From Pelagibacteraceae bacterium AG-404-P08 (GTDB lineage Bacteria; Pseudomonadota; Alphaproteobacteria; HIMB59): 64,000 bases of DNA. The notes below the pieces were generated by a model. That model ran no database searches. It had not been told where the DNA came from and saw only the letters and a list, made by a program, of their open reading frames with translations. Positions 48,166 to 55,907 of this stretch are shown piece after piece. A program made the position numbers and the translations under genes. The number at the start of each line of letters is the position of its first letter. Positions within the stretch are counted from its first letter, which is position 1. The stretch covers positions 62,001-126,000 of the forward strand of contig QCJF01000003.1 of NCBI GenBank assembly GCA_003216195.1, read 5' to 3'.

Positions 48166-49362
48166 ATGAAAGTTGCTATCATTGGGTCGGGCATTGTTGG
48201 TCTTACAATTGCATATAACTTAAGTAAAGAAAATATCGATATAACTATTTTTGAGAAAGAGAGAAACTCACTATCACATGGAACTGGAAGAAATAGTGGA
48301 GTCATTCACTCTGGAATTTACTATCAACCTAAAACTTTAAGGTCAACTCTCTGCATTAGAGGTTCAAAGCTAATGAAAAAATTTATTAGTGAGAACAATC
48401 TTTATATCAATAATTGTGGCAAGTTATTACTTCCAAAAACAAAAAAAGATATCGAAACACTTAATTTATTATATGAGAGATCAAAGGAGGTGGGAGTCGA
48501 AACAATCAAGTTAAATAATTTCGATGAGATTTTAAAAATAGAGCCAAACTGCAATCCCTTATTTAATGAAGCTCTTTTTATCAAGGAAACAGGCATTGCT
48601 GACCCAAGAGAGGTATCAAACAAATTGATTGAAATTTTAAAAAAAAGAGGCGTGATAATTAAATACAATACAAAAGTGGACTCAATTTCATCTGACAATA
48701 CAACTATTATATCAAATAATAAAATTCATAATTTCGATCTTATTATTAACTCTGCAGGTTTACATGCAGACTATTTGGCAGATAAATCAAATTTAAAAAC
48801 TAGATACACATCTTTACCTTTTAAAGGTAAATATTGGAAAATTAGTTTTGGAGATAAAAATGAAATTCCAAATAGATTAATTTATCCAGTGCCAAATTTA
48901 GACCAACCTTTTTTAGGAGTCCACACTGTATACGATAAAGATGGAAACTTTTATTTAGGACCTAGTAGTACCCCTGTGTTTGGAAGAGAAGCCTATAGGC
49001 CTTTTAGAAAATTTAATTTTTTAGAGTTTTGTTCATTAAGTTATAAATTCATTTTGAAAATAATTTTTAATGAGAATAACCTTAGAAATTTAGCTATTAG
49101 TGAGTTTAAAAATCTATTTTTGTCTAGTGTGATGAAATCATCTAATGTTTACTTTAAGCATAAACCAGTAAAAATTGAATTAAGTAGTAAAGTGGGCATT
49201 AGATCTCAAATGTTTGATAAAAATAGTAAAAAACTATTTAATGATTTTGTAGTTATTAAGCAAAATAACATTATACATATTCTTAATGCTATATCTCCAG
49301 CATGGACATCTTCTTTTGCTATGGCCGAATTTATATGTGAAAAATATACTAAAAAAAAATAG
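48166..49362 (+). CDS. lhgO: L-2-hydroxyglutarate oxidase-like FAD enzyme
   Basis: FAD-dependent oxidoreductase of the DAO family, 398 residues. The FAD loop VAIIGSGIVGLTIAYNLSK and HGTGRNSGVIHSGIYYQP, then FKGKYWKI and the C-terminal INAISPAWTSSFAMAEFI match LhgO/YgaF. It would feed electrons from L-2-hydroxyglutarate into the quinone pool. It abuts the thioesterase and is followed 8 bases later by the peroxiredoxin. Confidence 0.88.
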   Translation: MKVAIIGSGIVGLTIAYNLSKENIDITIFEKERNSLSHGTGRNSGVIHSGIYYQPKTLRSTLCIRGSKLMKKFISENNLYINNCGKLLLPKTKKDIETLNLLYERSKEVGVETIKLNNFDEILKIEPNCNPLFNEALFIKETGIADPREVSNKLIEILKKRGVIIKYNTKVDSISSDNTTIISNNKIHNFDLIINSAGLHADYLADKSNLKTRYTSLPFKGKYWKISFGDKNEIPNRLIYPVPNLDQPFLGVHTVYDKDGNFYLGPSSTPVFGREAYRPFRKFNFLEFCSLSYKFILKIIFNENNLRNLAISEFKNLFLSSVMKSSNVYFKHKPVKIELSSKVGIRSQMFDKNSKKLFNDFVVIKQNNIIHILNAISPAWTSSFAMAEFICEKYTKKK

Positions 49363-49370
49363 GAATAATA

Positions 49371-49814
49371 ATGAAAGCGCCTAATTTTAAGTTGCCAAGC
49401 ACATCTGGAATATTTCAATTAAGTGATTATTTAGGGAAAAACATAATTTTGTATTTTTACCCAAGAGATAATACAAAAGGATGTTCTTTAGAGGCAATTG
49501 ATTTTAATAATTCTCTTAAAACTATAAATAAATATAATTGTATTGTAGTAGGTGTTTCAAAAGACTCAATTGAAAGTCATCAAAAATTTAAAAAAAAAAA
49601 TAAATTAAAATTTGATTTATTATTTGATGAAAAAATAAAGGTTTTAAAAAAGTACAAAGCTTGGGGACTTAAGAAATTTTTAGGAAAAGAATATTATGGT
49701 ATAATTAGGACTACAGTACTTATTAATAAAAAAGGCAAAATTGTAAAAATTTGGAGTAATGTTAGAGTGAAAGATCATGTTAAAAATGTAATTAGCGAAC
49801 TATCTAATATTTAA
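49371..49814 (+). CDS. bcp: Peroxiredoxin, BCP/PrxQ family
   Basis: Thiol peroxidase reducing hydrogen and organic peroxides. The active-site segment YFYPRDNTKGCSLEA has peroxidatic Cys38 and the conserved Thr. The resolving Cys five residues on, found in the two-Cys BCP form, is replaced by Ile43, so this is a one-Cys type or uses an external thiol such as glutathione. Length is 147. It may share a message with thioesterase-lhgO. Confidence 0.9.
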   Translation: MKAPNFKLPSTSGIFQLSDYLGKNIILYFYPRDNTKGCSLEAIDFNNSLKTINKYNCIVVGVSKDSIESHQKFKKKNKLKFDLLFDEKIKVLKKYKAWGLKKFLGKEYYGIIRTTVLINKKGKIVKIWSNVRVKDHVKNVISELSNI

Positions 49815-49913
49815 TTTAATCCAAAATACTTATTCACAAATTATAAACAGAAAAATTTATTTTTTTATCTTTTGTAATTGTAAAAAAAAATAATTTATTT
49901 TAAATTAATAAAT

Positions 49914-50035
49914 GTAGAGGGTAGGAAACTTCCCAAAACAAAGAAAAGGACCAAAGTAGTAGAGGCTACGAAGAGGGAAACCAAATCGCAGTCGAGACAA
50001 CAGAGGTCCTTTTCTACTTATAATTTTTTTTTATA
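49914..50035 (+). ncRNA. Candidate structured RNA of unknown class
   Basis: In the 241-base gap between convergent genes sits an island much richer in G and C than its surroundings. A perfect 11-base-pair helix (49942-49952 with 50005-50015, agaaaaggacc with its complement) encloses 52 bases with small hairpins: GTAG/CTAC, a GG-GAAA-CC tetraloop-like turn, and TCG/CGA. A stretch at 49914-49928 is repeated with three changes at 49959-49973. A T-run follows at 50024-50031, so the plus strand is preferred, but the minus strand cannot be excluded. No tRNA, SRP, 6S, tmRNA or riboswitch signature was recognised. No open frame explains it. Confidence 0.55.
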
Positions 50036-50055
50036 ATCAATATCATCAAATTAAC

Positions 50056-51246
50056 TTAATGTTTATCAAGCAATGAAGGGTTATAAACAGCATTGTAAAT
50101 TAATATTTTTTTTTTGAGAATTGGATCTTTTTGAATAAATTTTCTAAACAATTTCCAAAAACTTTTTTGTTTGTGATATTTATCCTCCAATTTAAGATTG
50201 TTTTGAACATATTTAAGCATATCACTAACAAACATTTTAATTTCTAAACTTGATAAATCCATAAGAGTAATTTTTTTTTCATTAAATTCACTTGTCTTAA
50301 ATAAATCGTGACACTCAATGTTAAATATTTCAGAAATAGGTAAAATTTTCTCATTTTTTAGATGATGTTTTGTTGTTAACATAAATCTCTTACTACTTGT
50401 TTGAAAAACTGAAATTGGTACAGCTAAATAAGCTATAGGTTTTCTAAAAACATAAGGTATAGCATCAAATCCTGATTGGGTTGATATACAAAAATAGCAA
50501 TGTGACCCAACATAAACATCAAATAAATCTGGAAGTGTATTATTTGTCACATCAATATAATACTTACTTTTAATATTTAATTTTTTATTTGATCTTTTTC
50601 CTACTCTTATCACATATATTTTTTCATGAATTAAATATTTAATTGCTTCTTCAAAATTACTTATATTCCAATTTCGATATTTATGATAACTAAAATCTTT
50701 ATTTGGAAAATTTTCTCTTAAATAAGCATCATCTCTAATATTTAGACAAACAAATTTAGAATTTTTAGGTATACCTATTTTAGATAAAATTTCTTCACCT
50801 TTATTTTTTTCTTCCTCATTAATGTATAACTGTGGAGGATACATATCATATAATCCCATTGGATCTGTTCCCGGTGATATAATCTTAGCTATAAATTTAT
50901 CTTTATCTGGGAATAAATTATTAAAATAATATAAAGGGTATACCAAAAAGTTGGGCATTATAAAAATTACTCTTCTAATCATATTATCAACTTGGTGATT
51001 GCATATATGTTGAGTTGAATTAGGATCAGAAAGATAAAAGTGAATAAATATATTTATTTTCTTTACTCTTTTTTTTTTTGAGTTGTGTTTTTGCTCTAAT
51101 AAAAAAGACTCAACATCAGCCAAAAAATGACCTAATCTCTGTGAATTAATTGGGTGTAGCTTAATTGAAACTAGAGGGTTAATTAACCTCATTAAAATTA
51201 ATATCGGCGAATAAAGAAAAAAAATAAATATTTTTATAATTATCAT
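50056..51246 (-). CDS. TIGR04372-like glycosyltransferase, surface polysaccharide type
   Basis: 396-residue protein with an N-terminal hydrophobic segment (about 1-24), then a two-lobed fold. KFVCLNIRDDAYLRENFP, KYRNWNISNFEEAIKYL, VIRVGKRSNKK and CISTQSGFDAIPYVFRKPIAYL resemble the TIGR04372 glycosyltransferase family seen in cell-surface glycan clusters. It stands alone here with no sugar-nucleotide genes, so the substrate is unknown. Very AT-rich. It is near the accessory boundary described below. Confidence 0.72.
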   Translation of the reverse strand: MIIIKIFIFFLYSPILILMRLINPLVSIKLHPINSQRLGHFLADVESFLLEQKHNSKKKRVKKINIFIHFYLSDPNSTQHICNHQVDNMIRRVIFIMPNFLVYPLYYFNNLFPDKDKFIAKIISPGTDPMGLYDMYPPQLYINEEEKNKGEEILSKIGIPKNSKFVCLNIRDDAYLRENFPNKDFSYHKYRNWNISNFEEAIKYLIHEKIYVIRVGKRSNKKLNIKSKYYIDVTNNTLPDLFDVYVGSHCYFCISTQSGFDAIPYVFRKPIAYLAVPISVFQTSSKRFMLTTKHHLKNEKILPISEIFNIECHDLFKTSEFNEKKITLMDLSSLEIKMFVSDMLKYVQNNLKLEDKYHKQKSFWKLFRKFIQKDPILKKKILIYNAVYNPSLLDKH

Positions 51247-51546
51247 TTGAGTATTACTTTAATAAAAATAAAATTTTTAAGAATGGTAGTGTAATATATT
51301 TTTAAATTATTTAAAGAATTGGTGCCGCCCCATGCATGTGCCATAGGGCTTAGTGCTGCAAGTGAATTATTTATTGATTATATAGATGTTTCAATTTTTG
51401 AGGAAATATTGAGCTATTAAACTTATCAGTATTTTTATAAATAATTTAATGCTGATAGCTATCTAATTAAACTTCTAAATCCATATTACAAATCATAGGT
51501 AATACTTTATTTTGTAAAGATAATTGAAAAGTATAATAATTAATTA
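51247..51546. other. 300-base gap holding a GC-rich islet
   Basis: Between the divergent glycosyltransferase and TPR-methyltransferase genes. Most of it is plain AT-rich spacer. Bases 51319-51365 form an islet much richer in G and C that begins with tggtgccgcc, the same ten bases as the 3' end (CCA plus acceptor) of tRNA-Thr at 53655-53664, in the same orientation. A 33-codon frame (TTG 51319 to TAA 51420) and, on the other strand, a frame whose TGA overlaps the ATG at 51246 cross the islet; neither resembles a known protein. A decayed gene or recombination site is possible. Confidence 0.5.
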
Positions 51547-53619
51547 ATGAAAAATAAACCATCTAAAGAACAAGTAGATAATTTAATATACTTACTTAAA
51601 CAAAACTCTTTTGATCTTTTAGTATCAAAAACAGCAGATTTAATAAATCAATTCCCTGACTCAATCTTATTATTAAATCTTAGTGGTATAGCAAATGCAA
51701 ATTTAGAAAATTACAAAAAATCTATAGAATGTTTCGAGAAAATATTGTCCATAGATAACAACTCGACAGATGCATATTATAATTTAGGTAATTTAAAACA
51801 AAAAACTGGTGATATGAAGTCAGCTAAGTTTTTTTTTAATAAGACAATTGAATTAAATAAAAATTTTTATCAAGCATACAATAGTTTAGGAATAATATAC
51901 AAATTCGAAAAAAATTTTAAACAAGCAAAATACTTTTTTAAATACGCACATAATATAAATCAAAAACATTATCAATCATTAATAAATTTAGGTTTATTAT
52001 CACAACTTCAAAATAATAATTTAGAGGCTATTAATTATTTTGTTCAATCATATATGATAAAATCAAATAAATTTTCTTTAATCTATTTAGGGAATTCTCT
52101 TGCGCAATATAGATTTATCGAGCGTAGACCTGATCTTTATCTAATTATTTATGATTTAATAACTACAAATAATCTTGTTTCTCCAACTAGTATTATCAAA
52201 TCAGTAATTAGCCTTATTGTTCAAGAGGATGAAATTAACAAAATTCTTAACACAAATATAAATTTAACTTCAGTCGATGACTTTAACCATATCATTAATG
52301 AAATTTCAAAGTATCCTTTTTTTATTGAAATTATAAAGTTATGTCCTTTAACAGATTTTAAATTTGAAAAACTATTTATAAAAATTAGATACTATTTATT
52401 ATTAAATATTTCAAAGATAAAACTTTCAGAACAGAGTCAAAAATTTCTTTATGCATTGGCATTGCAGTGTTTTGTCAACGAATTTGTTTACAATGAGACT
52501 GAAATAGAAACTGAAAAAATAGAAGAATACGAGGAATTAATAAATAAAAATCTTTCGTTACAAATTCAACCAAATACCATTACATTGCTTTGTTTTTGTT
52601 TATATAGAAATTTAAATAATTACAAGTGGTCTGCCAAATTAAAATTCTCAGATAATTTAATTTATTTAAAAAAAACATTAATTGTTGATGATATTATCGA
52701 AAAAGAAAATATATCAAATATTGAAAAATTTAAAAAAGTTACTGACCACATATCTCTAAAAGTACAAAATCAGTATGAAGAAAATCCTTATCCTAGATGG
52801 ATTAAAATGAGAACTGAGTTCGATGATTTATCAATCAAAGATTTAATAGAAAATAATGAATTAAAAATTATTAAATCCGATATTAGAGAGGTATTAAAGC
52901 CAGATATTTTGATTGCTGGGTGTGGTACTGGACAACATGCTATATATACAGCACTAAATTATAAAAATTCAAACGTTTTAGCACTAGATTTAAGTCTTTC
53001 AAGTCTAGCTTATGCTAAAAGAAAAGTTGATGAGTATGAAATCAAAAATATAAATTTTATTCATTCTGATCTCTCAGATATTAAAAACTTTAATAAAAAA
53101 TTTGACATAATTGAGAGCGTTGGTGTTTTGCATCATATGAACAATCCCTATGAAGGTATGAGATGTTTAGTGGATGTTTTAAAAGATTTTGGCCTAATTA
53201 ACTTAGGCCTTTATAGTAAGTATGCCAGGAAACACATATCTAAAATAAGGCAAGATATACAATCAAAAAACATCGTTCCTTCAAACATTGAGATAAAAAA
53301 GTATAGAAACTATATTTTTAATTCTAATAATAATGAAAATATAATGATCAAAAATTCAAAGGATTTTTACACTACGAGTTCAGCTAGAGACTTATTATTT
53401 CATGTTCAGGAGCATCAATTCGATTTAATAGAAATAAAAAATTATTTAAAAAAATTAAATTTATTTTTTTGTGGATTTGATAATGTAAATTTAAAAACAA
53501 AGTTTAAATCAATCTATAATTTTGATGATATATACGATTTAGAAAAATGGGATGAATTTGAAAGGAAAAATCCCAATTCTTTTGATGGGATGTATCAGTT
53601 TTATTGCCAAAAGATATAA
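51547..53619 (+). CDS. TPR-repeat protein fused to class I SAM-dependent methyltransferase
   Basis: 690-residue, two-part protein. The first about 190 residues are tetratricopeptide repeats (for example DAYYNLGNLKQKTGDMKSAK and YNSLGIIYKFEKNFKQAK). A middle helical part follows. A methyltransferase begins near residue 452 with the SAM loop DILIAGCGTGQHAIYTA, acidic strand end LALDLSLSSL and SVGVLHHMNNPYEGMRCL. Related TPR-methyltransferases occur in marine alphaproteobacteria; the substrate is unknown, perhaps a glycan or protein. It lies between the islet and tRNA-Thr. No signal peptide. Confidence 0.82.
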   Translation: MKNKPSKEQVDNLIYLLKQNSFDLLVSKTADLINQFPDSILLLNLSGIANANLENYKKSIECFEKILSIDNNSTDAYYNLGNLKQKTGDMKSAKFFFNKTIELNKNFYQAYNSLGIIYKFEKNFKQAKYFFKYAHNINQKHYQSLINLGLLSQLQNNNLEAINYFVQSYMIKSNKFSLIYLGNSLAQYRFIERRPDLYLIIYDLITTNNLVSPTSIIKSVISLIVQEDEINKILNTNINLTSVDDFNHIINEISKYPFFIEIIKLCPLTDFKFEKLFIKIRYYLLLNISKIKLSEQSQKFLYALALQCFVNEFVYNETEIETEKIEEYEELINKNLSLQIQPNTITLLCFCLYRNLNNYKWSAKLKFSDNLIYLKKTLIVDDIIEKENISNIEKFKKVTDHISLKVQNQYEENPYPRWIKMRTEFDDLSIKDLIENNELKIIKSDIREVLKPDILIAGCGTGQHAIYTALNYKNSNVLALDLSLSSLAYAKRKVDEYEIKNINFIHSDLSDIKNFNKKFDIIESVGVLHHMNNPYEGMRCLVDVLKDFGLINLGLYSKYARKHISKIRQDIQSKNIVPSNIEIKKYRNYIFNSNNNENIMIKNSKDFYTTSSARDLLFHVQEHQFDLIEIKNYLKKLNLFFCGFDNVNLKTKFKSIYNFDDIYDLEKWDEFERKNPNSFDGMYQFYCQKI

Positions 53620-53654
53620 TCCTCTTATGTTTTTTATTTTGGAGACTGTAATAA

Positions 53655-53729
53655 TGGTGCCGCCGAGAAGAATTGAACTTCCGACCCCACCCTTACCAAG
53701 GGTGTGCTCTACCACTGAGCTACGGCGGC
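53655..53729 (-). tRNA. tRNA-Thr(GGT)
   Basis: Read on the minus strand from 53729: acceptor GCCGCCG pairs with CGGCGGC; D arm GCTC/GAGC; anticodon arm CACCC-TTGGTAA-GGGTG with anticodon GGT; variable loop GGGTC; T arm GGAAG-TTCAATT-CTTCT; discriminator A and encoded CCA. Total 75 bases. GGT reads ACC and ACT. The T arm has one G-T wobble and the loop TTCAATT, unremarkable. Neighbouring genes are a TPR-methyltransferase (plus strand) and small membrane proteins (minus strand). Confidence 0.97.
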
Positions 53730-53738
53730 ATTTTTAAA

Positions 53739-53744
53739 ATTATA
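53739..53744 (-). promoter_or_regulatory. Possible -10 box for tRNA-Thr
   Basis: TATAAT on the minus strand, ten bases upstream of the mature tRNA 5' end, would place the transcription start a few bases before the tRNA. The -35 position is only a run of A/T. The tRNA may instead be co-transcribed from the small membrane-protein genes upstream. Confidence 0.4.
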
Positions 53745-53749
53745 GACTA

Positions 53750-53935
53750 TTAATACATATTAAAAAACATTATCAAAAGACACCCAGCTGTCAGGTATTT
53801 AGAGATTTCATAAATAATTTTCCATTTATTATTATTTTGACTCACACGCCATGTAGTAAATGTAATTGCCAAAAAAACAAATGATACAAACCACATTAAA
53901 TTGGGGTTTTTTGTTAATTCAATAATAACTGACAT
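53750..53935 (-). CDS. Small membrane protein, 61 residues, unknown function
   Basis: Starts at ATG 53935 (MSVIIELTKNPNLMW). A longer frame to 54007 overlaps the upstream gene and is unlikely. Two hydrophobic segments (about 13-28 and 43-60) flank a basic loop with WRVSQNNNKWK. The start is two bases after the stop of the 62-residue gene upstream, suggesting co-expression. Unrecognised family. Confidence 0.6.
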   Translation of the reverse strand: MSVIIELTKNPNLMWFVSFVFLAITFTTWRVSQNNNKWKIIYEISKYLTAGCLLIMFFNMY

Positions 53936-53937
53936 GA

Positions 53938-54126
53938 TTAATTCACAAGGTAAAATGTATCTACTAGGTAGTTTATTAACAAGACTAATACAATCATAAA
54001 TGCCCAATATAGTTTTTTGTTGTTTCTAATAAAGGGTATCCCTAAAGCACTGTATCTAAATAATTTATGAAGTCCCCATATAATTAAGGGGATTAAAAAC
54101 AACCAAAAAATAATCTCCCAAATCAT
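53938..54126 (-). CDS. Small membrane protein, 62 residues, unknown function
   Basis: Two hydrophobic helices (about 3-20 and 41-57) around a basic loop (FRYSALGIPFIRNNKKLYW). It lies 13 bases downstream of the methyltransferase gene and two bases upstream of the 61-residue membrane-protein gene, so the three could form a unit. No known family recognised. Confidence 0.6.
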   Translation of the reverse strand: MIWEIIFWLFLIPLIIWGLHKLFRYSALGIPFIRNNKKLYWAFMIVLVLLINYLVDTFYLVN

Positions 54127-54139
54127 TTTCTAACTTTAA

Positions 54140-54751
54140 TTATTTCTTTTTTAATAAGACTATCCTAATTTTAATATTTGAACCAAAATCTTTATTGTTT
54201 GGAAGATAATTTAAAGGTCTTGATATATAGATTGAGTTAAAATCAGTTAATTTTTCTAAGATTTTATCAAATTTTAATTCTTTCCATAAATCTACTCTAT
54301 GTGTAAATATAAAATAACCATTTTTTGCAAGATAATAATAAACCAATTTAAAAAGAGATTGATGATTTTTACAATATGTCATTGCACCAATAAGACTTAC
54401 CACACTGTACTTATTTACTATTTGAATTTTATTCTCAAAACTCTTTTTATAAAGATATCTATATTTTCCATTTCTTTTAGATATATCTAATATTTTTTTA
54501 GAAATATCAGATCCATCACAAATACAGTCAGGGTAAACTCGTAAAAATTCATCAACAAAAAGTCCTGTGCCACATGCTAAATCTAAAATAAATTTTGGTT
54601 TTGATTTGATATATTTCTTTAAAATTTTAACTGATTGTAATGGCGCTTTGTAGTTCCATTTATACAATGTCTCATCATATGAACTAGACCAATTATCATA
54701 ATAATTTTCAACGTCTTTTTTGTTACCAATACCTTTACGAAGAGATTTCAT
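54140..54751 (-). CDS. Class I SAM-dependent methyltransferase
   Basis: 203-residue methyltransferase with the SAM loop FILDLACGTGLFVDEFL (near residue 55), acidic DGSDISKKIL and a YFIFTHRVDLW strand. The layout (N-terminal YYDNWSSSYDET) resembles Williams-Beuren/UbiE-like small-molecule methyltransferases. The target cannot be assigned. Upstream 89 bases separate it from the cysteine-rich micro-peptide gene; it is transcribed in the opposite direction. Confidence 0.82.
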   Translation of the reverse strand: MKSLRKGIGNKKDVENYYDNWSSSYDETLYKWNYKAPLQSVKILKKYIKSKPKFILDLACGTGLFVDEFLRVYPDCICDGSDISKKILDISKRNGKYRYLYKKSFENKIQIVNKYSVVSLIGAMTYCKNHQSLFKLVYYYLAKNGYFIFTHRVDLWKELKFDKILEKLTDFNSIYISRPLNYLPNNKDFGSNIKIRIVLLKKK

Positions 54752-54840
54752 TTATATTTAAAAACTCGCTAATTTAATATTATTTAACAATTAATCTTCA
54801 TCATATTGTAATTTTTGTAAAATGATGATATTTAAATTTT

Positions 54841-54921
54841 ATGGATAATAATAAACCAAAACCTGATTGTGGTTGTTCTTGCTCATGCTGTTGCACTTGT
54901 GGTGACGGTTGTTGTCAGTAA
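54841..54921 (+). CDS. Cysteine-rich micro-peptide, 26 residues (nine Cys)
   Basis: ATG at 54841, TAA at 54919-54921. After MDNNKPKPD the peptide is almost only Cys, Gly, Ser, Thr and Asp, with clustered CC and CxC pairs (DCGCSCSCCC, TCGDGCCQ). Nine cysteines in 26 residues is far from random for an AT-rich genome, where TGT/TGC codons are scarce. A tiny metal-binding (metallothionein-like) peptide or a processed secreted peptide are both possible. No Shine-Dalgarno site is visible and no export signal exists. Its end overlaps the convergent 52-residue gene by 7 bases. Confidence 0.6.
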   Translation: MDNNKPKPDCGCSCSCCCTCGDGCCQ

Positions 54922-55073
54922 ATAATTTTAATAAGAACAATTATTCCTAAAATAAAACCGAATATTACGTCTACGTATTTTCCTTTTTTTCTGGCCATTA
55001 GATAAAAAGAGATTAAAGCTAGAGTAATTACTACGATACTCGATAAGTTTGTTACAAAAGAAGATGGTTCCAT
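54915..55073 (-). CDS. Small membrane protein, 52 residues, downstream of Anbu
   Basis: ATG at 55073, three bases after the Anbu stop; 52 residues with two hydrophobic segments (about 8-26 and 36-52) and a basic turn ARKKGKYVD. The tight spacing suggests an operon with the protease. No family recognised. Its TGA overlaps the end of the Cys-rich micro-peptide gene on the other strand. Confidence 0.55.
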   Translation of the reverse strand: MEPSSFVTNLSSIVVITLALISFYLMARKKGKYVDVIFGFILGIIVLIKIIY

Positions 55074-55076
55074 TTA

Positions 55077-55802
55077 TTATTCTTCCCATTTAAAACGATC
55101 GAAAGATTTAAAAATTTCAAATATTCCTTTTTCCCATTGTTTAGATATGTATTGATAATCATCATCATTAATTTCAAGAGATTGTTGGTAAACTATTTTT
55201 GATAAGTTATTTTTATATACAACTAAGTCGATTGGCGGACCAACAGATAAATCTGCTTTCATTGTACTGTCCATGCTTATTAATGCACATCTTGCTGCAT
55301 CCCCAAGATAAGTATCTGACTTTACAACCCTATCTAATATAGGCTTACCATACTTTATTTCTCCAATGACAAGGTAAGGTTTGAATTCACTTGATTTGAT
55401 AAAGTTTCCTTGTGGATACACTAAATACAAATCTGACTCTTGATCTTTTATATGCCCGCCAACTATAAAAGTTGAACCTAATTCAATAGTCTCTTGATTA
55501 ATACCATCTGGTGAGGAATGTTTAACCGTCAACCTTCCAATGTACTTAGCAATTTCATTTAAATTATATAAGTTATTTAAATTATTTCCGTTTTTATCAT
55601 CCTCTAGATCTTTTCCAATTGAATTAAATACTGCTTGAGAAGTAGCTAAATTACCTGATGTTAAAATTATAATATTTCTATCAATGCCGTTATGAACATA
55701 CATTTTTGAGTAAGAATTAAAGTTATCTAAGCCCGCATTTGTTCTCCTATCTGATGCAAAAACCATCCCTTCATTTACTTTTATTCCTACACAATAAGTC
55801 AT
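55077..55802 (-). CDS. Anbu, proteasome-type protease
   Basis: Ntn-hydrolase of the Anbu (ancestral beta subunit) family, 241 residues. The catalytic Thr2 follows the initiator Met (MTYCVGI), with Asp18 and Arg19 in FASDRRTNAG and Lys33 in YSKMYVH. LTSGNLATSQAVFNSI is also typical of Anbu. It is usually found beside a circularly permuted ATP-grasp protein, an alpha-E protein and a transglutaminase-like peptidase. Here only the ATP-grasp partner is adjacent (divergent, 105 bases away). Substrate unknown; the set has been proposed to make or degrade a peptide-like product. Confidence 0.92.
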   Translation of the reverse strand: MTYCVGIKVNEGMVFASDRRTNAGLDNFNSYSKMYVHNGIDRNIIILTSGNLATSQAVFNSIGKDLEDDKNGNNLNNLYNLNEIAKYIGRLTVKHSSPDGINQETIELGSTFIVGGHIKDQESDLYLVYPQGNFIKSSEFKPYLVIGEIKYGKPILDRVVKSDTYLGDAARCALISMDSTMKADLSVGPPIDLVVYKNNLSKIVYQQSLEINDDDYQYISKQWEKGIFEIFKSFDRFKWEE

Positions 55803-55907
55803 ATTTTAATTAAATAGCTAATTTTTTAAAAATACAAACGAATATTTACATACCTTCAATCTAAACTATGCATAACTACTAATAGGCATTTATAGTATTT
55901 TTAAAAA

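Noticed and set aside
49914-50035. Known RNA (SRP, 6S, tmRNA, RNase P, common riboswitches)
   Set aside because: No signature sequence of these classes was found on either strand; a covariance search could overturn this.
51319-51365. A second tRNA or the end of a tmRNA
   Set aside because: The CCA-like end is there, but no T-arm or matching acceptor strand follows.
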